Origin: CAZMNY01 sp964567745
GTDB taxonomy: Bacteria > Planctomycetota > Planctomycetia > Pirellulales > Pirellulaceae
Length of the DNA: 64,000 bases
Reading direction: 5' to 3'
Assembly: GCA_964567745.1 (NCBI GenBank)
Contig: CAZMNY010000007.1
Span: forward strand, 62,001 to 126,000
Shown: positions 42,608 to 51,030 of the stretch, one piece after another
How positions within the stretch are numbered: position 1 is the first letter of the stretch
Layout of the letters: each line of letters opens with the position of its first letter
Made by a program: the position numbers and the translations under genes
Notes under the pieces: generated by a model
The model's database searches: none
What the model was told of the DNA's origin: nothing
What the model saw: only the letters and a program-made list of their open reading frames with translations

Positions 42608-44209
42608 ATGAAGAAAGAAATGTTAATCAATGTCTCGCAACCGGAAGAATGCCGGATTGCGATCATTGAAGATGGAATCTTGGAAGAGCTCTACGTTGAA
42701 CGAGCCAGCCAAGACAACTATGTAGGGAACATTTACAAAGGCAAGATCGTCAACCTGGAGCCGAGCATCCAGGCGGCTTTCGTCGACTTTGGCGTGGGCC
42801 GAAACGGCTTCCTGCACATTAGCGACGTTGAACCGCAGTACTTCCGACAGGGCGGATACGACCCGGCGGAAGTGATGGCGGACAACGAGCAGAGCGACGA
42901 CGGCAACGGGAACGGCCGCGGCAAAGGCCGACCACAGCGCCGGTACCGCAATACCGGACGACCTCGCATCAAGCCGCCGATTCAAGAACTGTTTCGCCGG
43001 GGCGACGAGATCGTCGTCCAGGTGATCAAAGAGGGCATTGGGACCAAAGGCCCGACGCTCTCCACCTACATCAGCATTCCCGGCCGCTATCTCGTGCTGA
43101 TGCCCGCTTTGGGACGCGTCGGCGTTTCGCGAAAAATCGAAGACGACGATGAGCGCCGCAAGTTGCGCGACATCATGCTCGACTTGAAGCCGCCCAAAGG
43201 TCTTGGCTTCATCGTTCGCACGGCAGGCGCCGGACGTAATCGCAAGGAGTTGTCGCGCGACCTCGCGTACTTACTGAGACTCTGGAAAGTGATTTCCAGA
43301 CGCATTCAGAAGGAGACGGCGCCGCACGATATCTACGAAGAGAGCGATATGATCATTCGCACCATCCGCGATATCTTTGCGTCGGATGTGGATGCCATTC
43401 ATGTCGATCAGGAGGCGGCCTACGAGCGAGCTCGTGAGTTTCTCCAGTTGGTGATGCCGCGATTTGTCAATCGGCTGCACCACTACGAGGGCAAGGAGCC
43501 GCTGTTTCATAAGTACAAGCTCGAAGACGAAATCGCTCGCATCCACAAACGAGAAGTCAGCCTGCGAGGCGGAGGCTCAATTGTGATCGATCCGACCGAA
43601 GCCCTTGTCGCGATCGACGTGAATAGCGGCAACTTCCGAGCTGATGGCGATGCGGAGGAGACGGCCTACCGTCTCAACATGTCCGCAGCCAAAGAGATCG
43701 CACGGCAGCTCCGCTTGAGAGATCTCGGCGGCGTGATCGTCAACGACTTTATCGACATGCGGAAAGAGAAGCATCGCCGCAGCCTCGAGCGGTCGTTGCG
43801 AGATTCGATGAAGCGAGATCGAGCTCGAACCAAAATTCTCAGAACCAGCCCATTTGGGCTGATCGAAATGACGCGGCAGCGGATCCGTCCTAGCTTGAAG
43901 CGCAGCGTCTACGACGATTGCCCCTGCTGCAGCGGCCGTGGGCTCGTCAAAACGGCCGAGAGCATGTCGATCGAGGTAATTCGCGTGCTGATGTTGGCGA
44001 GCCAACAAGAGGACGTGTCGCTCGTCACAGTGCGTGTTAACGATGAGGTGGCAGCCTACCTCAATAACAAGAAGCGCAAAGAGTTGACGATCGTCGAGGA
44101 TGGCGGGTTGACTGTGGAAATCCTCGGAAGCGAGGGTCTTTTCCCCGAGCATCTGGAAATGGAATGCGCCAACGCGAACGGTAACAAGGTCGAATTGGCC
44201 AACATTTAG
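42608..44209 (+). CDS. Ribonuclease E/G family protein
   Basis: A 533-residue endoribonuclease of the RNase G/E catalytic type: 'INVSQPEECRIAIIEDG' N-terminus, S1 domain ('NIYKGKIVNLEPSIQAAFVD', 'GFLHISDV') with a Gly/Arg/Asn-rich insertion (about residues 95-120, 'GNGNGRGKGRPQRRYRN'), then the RNase-H/DNase-I-like core ('IVIDPTEALVAIDVNSG' and 'GVIVNDFIDM' with the catalytic Asp residues) and the zinc-link 'DDCPCCSGRG'. It processes 5S/16S rRNA and degrades mRNA. The long disordered E-type degradosome tail is absent. ATG 42608 is family-like; ATG 42599 is three codons upstream in frame. Confidence 0.93.
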   Translation: MKKEMLINVSQPEECRIAIIEDGILEELYVERASQDNYVGNIYKGKIVNLEPSIQAAFVDFGVGRNGFLHISDVEPQYFRQGGYDPAEVMADNEQSDDGNGNGRGKGRPQRRYRNTGRPRIKPPIQELFRRGDEIVVQVIKEGIGTKGPTLSTYISIPGRYLVLMPALGRVGVSRKIEDDDERRKLRDIMLDLKPPKGLGFIVRTAGAGRNRKELSRDLAYLLRLWKVISRRIQKETAPHDIYEESDMIIRTIRDIFASDVDAIHVDQEAAYERAREFLQLVMPRFVNRLHHYEGKEPLFHKYKLEDEIARIHKREVSLRGGGSIVIDPTEALVAIDVNSGNFRADGDAEETAYRLNMSAAKEIARQLRLRDLGGVIVNDFIDMRKEKHRRSLERSLRDSMKRDRARTKILRTSPFGLIEMTRQRIRPSLKRSVYDDCPCCSGRGLVKTAESMSIEVIRVLMLASQQEDVSLVTVRVNDEVAAYLNNKKRKELTIVEDGGLTVEILGSEGLFPEHLEMECANANGNKVELANI

Positions 44210-44297
44210 GGCCGATTTTGCCACTCGACGAGCGACGAGCAAACTATTACACTGAGCGATTCCGCTGAGCGAAACAGCTTCGATAGGGTTAGAACCA

Positions 44298-44615
44298 ATG
44301 TACGCGATTATCTCCGATGGCGGCCGCCAATACCGTGTAGAGGAAGGCCAAGAATTGGACATCGATTTCCGTGACTCGAGGAAAAAGGGCGACGCGATCG
44401 CTTTTGATCGAGTCCTGGCCGTCTCGTCGGGCGACGATATTCAACTGGGCGCCCCGACCGTGGACGGCGCCAGCGTGGCGGCTGAGGTCGTTGGGGTCCA
44501 ACAGGGTCCCAAGCTGGTCGTGCAAAAGTTTCGTCGCCGAAAGAACTCGCGACGCCGCACTGGCCACCGTCAGATGTACACGAAGGTGCTGATCTGCAAG
44601 ATCACAGCTGGCTAA
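44298..44615 (+). CDS. rplU: 50S ribosomal protein L21
   Basis: A 105-residue L21: 'MYAIISDGGRQYRVEEGQEL' start, 'DIQLGAPTVDGASVAAEVVG' and the basic 23S-rRNA-binding tail 'FRRRKNSRRRTGHRQMYT'. L27 (rpmA), its usual partner, does not follow. An intrinsic terminator lies 95 bases after the stop. The RNase E/G-L21 order is common in bacteria. Confidence 0.96.
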   Translation: MYAIISDGGRQYRVEEGQELDIDFRDSRKKGDAIAFDRVLAVSSGDDIQLGAPTVDGASVAAEVVGVQQGPKLVVQKFRRRKNSRRRTGHRQMYTKVLICKITAG

Positions 44616-44710
44616 CCCCCGCTCGACTCGCTGAGAGCCAACAGCCGAAAATCGCCGCAACCCGTTGTGTATTAACACACAGATGCAATTCGGTGCCCCG
44701 GATCAAAGAA

Positions 44711-44741
44711 AACGCCAATCAAACCGATTGGCGTTTTTTTT
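44711..44741 (+). terminator. Rho-independent terminator after rplU
   Basis: AACGCCAATC, loop AAACC, GATTGGCGTT, followed by eight T's in total. A perfect 10-bp stem; a textbook intrinsic terminator. Confidence 0.95.
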
Positions 44742-44770
44742 GCGCCGACACCTCGGCCTCACACTCGTCA

Positions 44771-44818
44771 GAGTTAGGCCAATGTCCTAGGCCGCAAGCG
44801 CGACGGTTTGCCTAACTC
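44771..44818 (+). other. 9-bp inverted repeat with structured-RNA potential upstream of nrdJ
   Basis: GAGTTAGGC (44771-44779) is the exact complement of GCCTAACTC (44810-44818). The 30-base interior can form a small GC hairpin (CCGC...GCGC/CGG). It lies in a ~650-base gap whose 44890-45000 part is markedly AT-rich. Not a T-box or cobalamin box by eye. Confidence 0.35.
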
Positions 44819-45035
44819 CTTGATTGCGAACGACCTGGGGCAATTCTTCCCAGTCTTTGCGCCGGCGAATCCGGGCGTTTCTCATTCAAAGAACCGTAAC
44901 ATCATGCATGTTAATAACTTATGTTTAGCTATAAAAGCCATGGATTAATAGATGGTTAGAAGCGTTTTGGCTGTAACTTAGGAGTTCTCAAAAGGTTATG
45001 GCAAAGTGAAATAAGTCGTTTGACGGACGATTCCA

Positions 45036-45051
45036 AACGAGTAAACTCGTT
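45036..45051. repeat. Family B-like palindrome AACGAGTAAACTCGTT upstream of nrdJ
   Basis: A family B core with TAAA at the centre in place of CTTG, preceded by a family A-like GGCAAAGTGAAAT at about 45000. It lies about 130 bases upstream of the nrdJ promoter. Confidence 0.55.
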
Positions 45052-45178
45052 CCTCACGCTAAATGTTGTGGCTAGGCATTCGCCCACCTACAATATCTAG
45101 GGGGTTGCTGGCGCGAACGCCGTTTTGAGCTTTTTCTCGGGCGGACCAAGAAAAGTTGTAGCCGGCACCCCATTCTTG

Positions 45179-45207
45179 TTGATACCCTACCTGTACGAAT
45201 GTATAGT
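45179..45207 (+). promoter_or_regulatory. Sigma-70 promoter of nrdJ
   Basis: TTGATA (45179-45184), a spacer of exactly 17 bases, then TATAGT (45202-45207). Transcription should start near 45214, giving a leader of about 55 bases before the ATG. No NrdR box pair at the usual 31-base spacing is evident. Confidence 0.75.
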
Positions 45208-45268
45208 AAATTAAGGGGTCTTACCCAAAGATCGAAATCATCCTCAGCCAAAACAAAGGAGTGCAAGG

Positions 45269-48247
45269 ATGGCAAGCGTAGGAATGGAACAGTCCACGAG
45301 CAAACCTGCGAACGCTCAACGCAAGCATGGAGCCAAGGGCATACGGATCAATCCTCTTTTCTGCCCGCAAGAAGTCGAAGATGTTTTCTCCACAGTCGAG
45401 TGGGAGACCCGCACCGCGGCGATCAAAGACGAAACGGGTGAAGCGCTTTTTGAGCAGAACGACTGTGAGATCCCCGAGTCATGGAGTCAGTTGGCGACCA
45501 ATGTCGTGGTCAGCAAGTATTTCTATGGCGAGGTAGGCACGCAAGAGCGTGAGCGTAGCGTACGCGACGTGATTCATCGTGTTTGCCGCACGATTGCTGA
45601 CTGGGGCGTCTCGGACGGTTACTTTGCCACGGACGAAGACGGTGAGGCGTTCTATCGCGACCTATCATGGTTGTGCCTTCACCAGCACGGCGCATTCAAT
45701 TCGCCTGTCTGGTTCAACGTCGGTCTCTTTCACGAGTACGGAGTGAAGGGAGCGAAATGCAACTGGCGTTGGGATCCGGAAACCGACACGGTTACGCAGC
45801 CGGAAAACCCGTATGAGTTCCCACAAGGTTCGGCCTGTTTCATCCAGAAGGTGGATGACAACATGGAGGACATCATGCGTCTGGCGACGAGCGAGGCGAT
45901 GTTGTTCAAGTTCGGCTCGGGAACTGGCACGGATCTTTCGACGATTCGCTCCGAGCGAGAAAAGCTCTCTGGCGGCGGCAAGCCATCGGGTCCGCTTTCC
46001 TTCATGCGTGTTTACGACCAGATCGCGGCGGTCGTCAAATCGGGCGGAAAGACTCGACGCGCCGCCAAGATGCAGTCTCTGAAAGTTTGGCACCCCGATA
46101 TTCTCGAGTTCATCGAGTGCAAATGGAAAGAGGAAAAGAAGGCTCATGTGCTGATTGAGAAGGGCGGATACGAAGCCAACTTCAACGGCGAAGCCTACAG
46201 TTCCATTCTCTTCCAAAACGCCAACTTGTCGGTGCGAGTCACGGACGAGTTCATGGAGACAGTTCAGAAGGGCGGAGCCTGGGCGACGCGTTGGCTGACC
46301 GACGACTCGACGAACGGCCCCGAATACTCGGCCAAAGAGCTACTTGGCCGGATGGCCGAGTGCGCTTGGCACTGTGGCGATCCCGGCGTTCAGTACGACA
46401 CGACGATCAACCGTTGGCACACCTGCCCGAATTCGGGACGGATCAACGCCAGCAATCCGTGCTCGGAATATATGTTCCTTGACGACACGGCCTGCAACCT
46501 GGCCAGCGTCAACTTGATGAAGTTCCGCAACGAGGACGGCTCGTTCGACGTGCAGCGATACGTGGGCGCTTGCCGAATGTTCTTCATCGCGCAAGAGATC
46601 TTGGTCGATCACGCTAGTTATCCGACCGACCGCATCGCGGCCAACAGTCATCGTTATCGTCCGCTCGGTCTCGGCTACTCGAACCTGGGCAGCCTAATTA
46701 TGACGAGCGGTTTGCCTTACGATTCCGAAGGGGCCTATGGTCTTTGCGGAAGCCTCACGGCGATTCTGCACGGAACGGCTAATCGAACCAGCATCGAGTT
46801 GGCGGAAGCGGTCGGCACATTCGATGGCTACGATGAAAACAGCGAGCCGTTCCTTCGCGTGATGCATATGCATCGTAACGCGGTCGAGCAGATTGACGAA
46901 GCGGGTCCGAAGTATCTCAAAGACGCCGCTCGTCGCATCTGGGACGATGTGCTCGCTAGCGGTCGAATTCACGGTTTCCGCAACGCTCAGTCAACGGTGC
47001 TTGCGCCGACCGGCACGATCAGTTTCATGATGGACTGCGACACGACGGGAATCGAGCCCGATATCGCATTGGTCAAGTACAAGCAGCTCGCTGGCGGCGG
47101 CATGTTGAAGATCGTCAACAAGACCGTGCCGTTGGGTTTGAAAGTGCTTGGTTACGACGATCATGAAATCAAAGCGATTTCCGAGCACATCGATCAGAAG
47201 GATACGATCGAAGGCGCCCCGCATATCTCGGACGAGCATCTTCCGGTCTTCGATTGTGCGTTCCAAGCCGCGGGCGGCGTGCGCAGCATCGCGTGGCGTT
47301 CTCATGTCAAAATGATGGCTGCGGCTCAACCGTTCCTTTCCGGAGCGATTTCCAAGACCGTCAACATGCCCAACGAAACAACGCCGGAAGAAATCGGCGA
47401 AGCCTACATGTGGGGCTGGGAGTTGGGTTTAAAAGCCTTGGCGATCTACCGCGACGGCTCGAAGCAAAGCCAACCGCTGAACACTCAGTCGGAAGGCGAT
47501 GCGACGGATCAGAAGGAAGGCGAGAAACGCAAGGCTCGACCGCGCCGACAACGCTTGCCCGACACGCGTCAGTCATTGACCCACAAGTTCAATGTCGGCG
47601 GGCACGAGGGCTATGTCAACGTCGGCTTGTATCCCGACGGCCGACCTGGCGAGCTGTTTATCACCATGGCGAAGGAGGGCAGCACCGTTGGCGGCCTGAT
47701 GGATTCCTTCGGCACGGCGATCTCGATGAGTTTGCAATACGGCGTGCCGCTCGAGGTGCTCGTCAATAAGTTCTCCCATTCGCGATTTGAGCCGATGGGA
47801 CACACGACGAATCCCGAGATTCGAATTGCCAAGAGCGTTGTCGACTACATCTTCCGTTGGCTCGGCATCACGTTCCTTCCCGATTTTCGTGAGTCCAACG
47901 GGCTTCCACCCAAAGAGACCGACGAAACGACAGCGGCTGTCAAAGCCGCCATCGCGCCGCCGGCCCCAAAGACGGCGGAATCCACACCCTCGGCGAACGG
48001 TCAATCGCTTAACGGGAGCAAGCAGTCGTCAGTCGTCGAGGCGGAAAAGCCAGCGGTAGCGACAGCGGGACCTTCGGTCAGTGAGTTGGCTGTCGATAAC
48101 TCGTCGATTGGCGAAAACAGTCGAGCTCATCAGTTCGCATCGTTCCAAAGCGATGCCCCAAGCTGCGATAATTGCGGGTCGATTACGGTCCGAAATGGAA
48201 ATTGCTATTTGTGTCACAATTGCGGCAACAGCATGGGCTGTTCGTAG
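45269..48247 (+). CDS. nrdJ: Adenosylcobalamin-dependent (class II) ribonucleotide reductase
   Basis: A 992-residue class II RNR that makes deoxyribonucleotides using B12 radical chemistry. 'FNSPVWFNVGLFHEYG' and 'GSACFIQKVDDNMEDIM' start the barrel; 'NPCSEYMFLDDTACNLASVN' carries an active-site Cys and the substrate-site Asn/Glu; 'APTGTISFMMDCDTTGIEPD' is the conserved late-barrel segment. There is no ATP cone at the N-terminus. The C-terminal 30 residues hold a zinc-type four-Cys cluster ('CDNCGSITVRNGNC', 'CHNCGNSMGC') for thiol exchange. GGAG sits ahead of ATG 45269; a promoter and a terminator bracket the gene as a single transcript. Confidence 0.96.
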   Translation: MASVGMEQSTSKPANAQRKHGAKGIRINPLFCPQEVEDVFSTVEWETRTAAIKDETGEALFEQNDCEIPESWSQLATNVVVSKYFYGEVGTQERERSVRDVIHRVCRTIADWGVSDGYFATDEDGEAFYRDLSWLCLHQHGAFNSPVWFNVGLFHEYGVKGAKCNWRWDPETDTVTQPENPYEFPQGSACFIQKVDDNMEDIMRLATSEAMLFKFGSGTGTDLSTIRSEREKLSGGGKPSGPLSFMRVYDQIAAVVKSGGKTRRAAKMQSLKVWHPDILEFIECKWKEEKKAHVLIEKGGYEANFNGEAYSSILFQNANLSVRVTDEFMETVQKGGAWATRWLTDDSTNGPEYSAKELLGRMAECAWHCGDPGVQYDTTINRWHTCPNSGRINASNPCSEYMFLDDTACNLASVNLMKFRNEDGSFDVQRYVGACRMFFIAQEILVDHASYPTDRIAANSHRYRPLGLGYSNLGSLIMTSGLPYDSEGAYGLCGSLTAILHGTANRTSIELAEAVGTFDGYDENSEPFLRVMHMHRNAVEQIDEAGPKYLKDAARRIWDDVLASGRIHGFRNAQSTVLAPTGTISFMMDCDTTGIEPDIALVKYKQLAGGGMLKIVNKTVPLGLKVLGYDDHEIKAISEHIDQKDTIEGAPHISDEHLPVFDCAFQAAGGVRSIAWRSHVKMMAAAQPFLSGAISKTVNMPNETTPEEIGEAYMWGWELGLKALAIYRDGSKQSQPLNTQSEGDATDQKEGEKRKARPRRQRLPDTRQSLTHKFNVGGHEGYVNVGLYPDGRPGELFITMAKEGSTVGGLMDSFGTAISMSLQYGVPLEVLVNKFSHSRFEPMGHTTNPEIRIAKSVVDYIFRWLGITFLPDFRESNGLPPKETDETTAAVKAAIAPPAPKTAESTPSANGQSLNGSKQSSVVEAEKPAVATAGPSVSELAVDNSSIGENSRAHQFASFQSDAPSCDNCGSITVRNGNCYLCHNCGNSMGCS

Positions 48248-48342
48248 CGGTCGACATCGCGCCTGCCGAAGACCGGCGCCCTTTGATGTGGCGTTGTGAT
48301 TTGGCGTTTTGACTCGGACCTGAAAACCCAATAACGCTTCAT

Positions 48343-48383
48343 CGGCGCCGCCGCATTTCACGCGGCGGCGCCGTTTTGTTTAC
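48343..48383 (+). terminator. Rho-independent terminator after nrdJ
   Basis: CGGCGCCGCCGC (48343-48354), loop ATTTCAC, GCGGCGGCGCCG (48362-48373), then TTTTGTTT. A perfect 12-bp GC stem. Confidence 0.92.
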
Positions 48384-48433
48384 AACTCGTTTGTTTACAA
48401 CTCGATACTGTGCCGTCGACGCGGAGCTTTGCC

Positions 48434-48916
48434 ATGAATACTGCTGACGTCCTTGTTCGTATCGACGGCGAAGTCGAATCGCCCGCTTCTTTCACATTCC
48501 CCGACTTGCTCGACATTGACGGTCAACATCAGATCGCGGATGTCAGCTCGATCGCTCCCAAAAGAGTCGGAGGCGCGGTGACGCTCGATGGGCTGTTGGC
48601 GCGAGTCAATGTTACAGCCCAAGCCAAGTACATTGGCCTGCACGCATCGCGTGACGACTTTCACGCCAGTGTGCCGCTCGATGCGATTCGGGAACGCGCC
48701 ATCGTCATCTATCGCCGAGAAGACTCGCCGCTGTCGGTTAATGAAGGCGGTCCCGTTCGCCTGTTCATTCCAGATCATGCCGCGTGTCATGTCGCGGAAA
48801 TCGATGAATGCGCCAACGTGAAATTCATCGACCATATTGAGCTGACAGTCGAACGCGGGTTCGACAATCGGCCGCAAGATGATGAGGAACACGAGAAGCT
48901 TCACGCAGACGAATAA
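48434..48916 (+). CDS. Stand-alone sulfite-oxidase/YedY-type molybdopterin domain protein lacking the Mo-ligand Cys
   Basis: A 160-residue protein similar to the oxidoreductase molybdopterin-binding domain ('VRIDGEVESPASFTFPDLLD', 'VGGAVTLDGLLARVN', 'YIGLHASRDDFHASVPLD', 'GPVRLFIPDHAACHVAEID'). In catalytic members a Cys directly before the 'W/G' loop binds molybdenum; here that position reads 'HQIADVSSIAPKRVGG', with no Cys. So it probably lacks sulfite-oxidase-type activity and may be a binding or structural derivative. The single Cys in 'HAACHVAEI' is elsewhere. GGAG lies seven bases before ATG 48434. It follows the nrdJ terminator. Confidence 0.75.
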   Translation: MNTADVLVRIDGEVESPASFTFPDLLDIDGQHQIADVSSIAPKRVGGAVTLDGLLARVNVTAQAKYIGLHASRDDFHASVPLDAIRERAIVIYRREDSPLSVNEGGPVRLFIPDHAACHVAEIDECANVKFIDHIELTVERGFDNRPQDDEEHEKLHADE

Positions 48917-49013
48917 TTCGAGCGCAACTCAGGGCAGAGAACTCGAGCATCCTCATCGTTTAAAGATTCTAGCCCTTCTCCCTCATCGAACTCTCCACAG
49001 AGGCCTCAACACG

Positions 49014-49964
49014 ATGTCCGATTCGGCTGAGTTGCCGCGAGTGATTGCGGACGGACCGATCGCCCAGGCTGTGAGTTCCCACTTGGACGGTCGCGTTGAG
49101 CTGCTTCCCTGGTCGGCCACCTCTTCGGCTGATCCGTCGGTTTCTGCGATCTACACCTACGGGCATCCGCAGGTTGATGGTGAGATCATGAGCCGGTTTC
49201 AGAATTTGAAGGTGATCAGCAATTACGGCGTCGGCGTCGACCACATCGACCTCGCCGCCGCGTCCGCACGAGACATTCCCGTCGGCAACACGCCCGGAAT
49301 CTTGAATGGCGCCACAGCCGACATGGCTTTTACGTTGCTTTTGGCGAGCGCCCGGCGATTGGTCGAGGGTGATCGATATGCTCGGTCGGCTGAGTTTACC
49401 GAGTACGACCCGGGTCATATGCTCGGTCGGGAAGTACACAGCTCGGTGGTCGGCATCGTCGGACTCGGCCGCATCGGTTGGCAAATCGCCTTGCGAGCTC
49501 GAGGGTTTGGGATGACCATTCTCTATCACAATCGCAAGCCCCGTCGAGACGCGGCCGAGCGACTTGGTGCCGACTACGTCGACCTCGATACTCTTCTGAC
49601 GCGTTCCGATTACGTCGTTCTCTGCCCGCCGCTGAACGATGAAACGCGAGCCATGATTGGCAAGCGAGAGCTTTCGCTCATGCAGCCGACTTCGACGCTC
49701 GTCAACATTGGTCGAGGCCCGCTGGTCGACACGGCGGCTTTGGTCGACGCTCTGCGGAATGACGAGATCTACTCAGCCGGGCTCGACGTCACCGATCCCG
49801 AGCCGCTGCCGCGCGACCATCCGCTGCTGAAGCTCGACAACGTCACGATCGCTCCCCATCTAGGAAGCGCAACAGTTCAAACACGCGAACTGATGGCCAA
49901 GATCTCAGTGGACAACCTCATCGCCGGCCTCGACGGAATGGCGTTAGTCCATCGCGCGAATTGA
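49014..49964 (+). CDS. D-2-hydroxyacid dehydrogenase (glyoxylate/hydroxypyruvate reductase-like)
   Basis: A 316-residue NAD(P)-dependent dehydrogenase. 'ISNYGVGVDHIDLAAASARD' and 'NTPGILNGATADMAFTLLLA' form the catalytic-domain crossover; 'VVGIVGLGRIGWQIALRARG' is the GxGxxG Rossmann loop; 'STLVNIGRGPLVDTAALVDAL', 'AGLDVTDPEPLP' and 'VTIAPHLGSAT' carry the catalytic Arg, Glu and His. It interconverts 2-keto and D-2-hydroxy acids, such as glyoxylate/glycolate. GAGG lies upstream of ATG 49014. Exact substrate unknown. Confidence 0.93.
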   Translation: MSDSAELPRVIADGPIAQAVSSHLDGRVELLPWSATSSADPSVSAIYTYGHPQVDGEIMSRFQNLKVISNYGVGVDHIDLAAASARDIPVGNTPGILNGATADMAFTLLLASARRLVEGDRYARSAEFTEYDPGHMLGREVHSSVVGIVGLGRIGWQIALRARGFGMTILYHNRKPRRDAAERLGADYVDLDTLLTRSDYVVLCPPLNDETRAMIGKRELSLMQPTSTLVNIGRGPLVDTAALVDALRNDEIYSAGLDVTDPEPLPRDHPLLKLDNVTIAPHLGSATVQTRELMAKISVDNLIAGLDGMALVHRAN

Positions 49965-49986
49965 GCCAACGAACGTGGCTGGGGTG

Positions 49987-50700
49987 TCACTTTTTCGCCG
50001 CCTTTGCTTTTCGCTCGGCGACCCGCTCGTGATACTCCGCCATCGCTTTGGCTGGATCGTCGTCGAAATACTCTTTGCAGCCCGTGCAACAGACGTAGTA
50101 CGTCTTGCCTTCGAACTTGACCGGAATCGTGCCCTCGCCCCCGGTCACGACACACTCGACGTAACTAATGCCCGAACCGAAGCCGCTCCCTTTGCGAGTG
50201 AAGCCGACTTCGCCAAGTCGGGTGTATCGTGTCTCGGCGATCTTCTTTTCGTAGAGTACGAGCAGCCGCTTTCCTTTTGCGACGAGTCGAAGTTTCAGCC
50301 GATCGGGCGCGCCCGGCGATGCTTTGTCGATTCGCAGAGTGAGGCTGCCGCTGTCATCGAGCGAGCCGGAGTAGGTTACTCGTTCCGATTCGCGCTGTCC
50401 GGCCATCTTGTAGTTGCCGCTCTTATCCGTCGCCATGAATCGCATCGAAGAAAAGTACTTAGCCTTGGGCGAGTTCAATTCGAGTGAGACTTGCTTCGAA
50501 GTCAGATCCCACGCACACGCGGCTTGTTCGCTCCAGGCGCCGATCGTCGATCCGCGACGGACTTGTCCGACGCCTCGCCATTGTCCGACGTAACTTTGAA
50601 GCCGAGAAAGCGATTCGCGATGAGCGTCAGTTTTCGATCGGGCATTTCCGTCAGCCAAAAACAGGCTTATCACGAGGCATATCAACAATCGATAATCCAT
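49987..50700 (-). CDS. Secreted protein with C-terminal YHS/TRASH-like metal-binding domain
   Basis: A 237-residue protein with a signal peptide (MDYRLLICLVISLFLADGNA). The middle is a beta-rich domain ('LQSYVGQWRGVGQVRR', 'VTYSGSLDDSGSLTLRID'). The last ~70 residues contain three Cys in a YHS/TRASH-like array ('YVECVVTGGEGTIPV', 'GKTYYVCCTGCKEYFDD'), a module used in copper and heavy-metal handling. A periplasmic metal-binding role is inferred. The end is Lys/Ala-rich. It is convergent with the dehydrogenase gene (22 bases apart). Confidence 0.75.
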   Translation of the reverse strand: MDYRLLICLVISLFLADGNARSKTDAHRESLSRLQSYVGQWRGVGQVRRGSTIGAWSEQAACAWDLTSKQVSLELNSPKAKYFSSMRFMATDKSGNYKMAGQRESERVTYSGSLDDSGSLTLRIDKASPGAPDRLKLRLVAKGKRLLVLYEKKIAETRYTRLGEVGFTRKGSGFGSGISYVECVVTGGEGTIPVKFEGKTYYVCCTGCKEYFDDDPAKAMAEYHERVAERKAKAAKK

Positions 50701-50810
50701 CGCCCAAACTCCCACCACTGCGATTCTTCAAAGGATCGTCTCAACCATCCTAACAAGACCGCCGCCCGTTCGGCGAGCATTCATGCAAATGCGAGGAAGA
50801 ACTCGAGTAT

Positions 50811-50870
50811 TGCTCTAGGACGCGTAGTTCTAAGACGCTTTGCTCTAGGACGCGTTGCTCTGGGACGCAT
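50811..50870 (+). repeat. Four tandem 15-bp repeats
   Basis: TGCTCTAGGACGCGT, AGTTCTAAGACGCTT, TGCTCTAGGACGCGT and TGCTCTGGGACGCAT in exact register. The unit length is a multiple of three (frame reads ALGRV-like pentads), but no supported gene covers it. Copies one and three are identical. Confidence 0.85.
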
Positions 50871-50921
50871 TGGTGACGCCCAAACCGGATCGCGCAGAAT
50901 GCGCTGTCTCGCCAGAATCGA

Positions 50922-51030
50922 CTAGTGCCGCGTCAACTCTAAAAATGGGGGTTGGCTTCGGCGTAACTTGACTTGGCGTCGTACGATACAAACACTGGGA
51001 TCCTAATTCTTAGTGTTGACGCTGCACTAG
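50922..51030. mobile_element. 109-bp miniature inverted-repeat element
   Basis: Terminal inverted repeats of 21 bp (50922-50942 and 51010-51030) agree at 19 positions; each begins CTAGTGC and contains GCGTCAAC. There is no transposase inside. The right end overlaps the stop codon of the convergent-strand LOG gene, so it probably inserted at that gene's 3' end. Confidence 0.75.

Noticed and set aside
45085..45210. NrdR box pair
   Set aside because: Box-like words (ACAATATCTAG and GAATGTATAGT) are more than 100 bases apart instead of about 31, and one is simply the -10 region.
44616..45268. Cobalamin riboswitch before nrdJ
   Set aside because: No recognisable B12 box or its usual stem arrangement in the leader; the transcript leader is only about 55 bases.
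50491..50925. 144-codon plus-strand ORF with ALGRV pentads
   Set aside because: Overlaps the secreted YHS-like gene's 5' part and the tandem repeat; the pentads reflect the 15-bp tandem DNA repeat.
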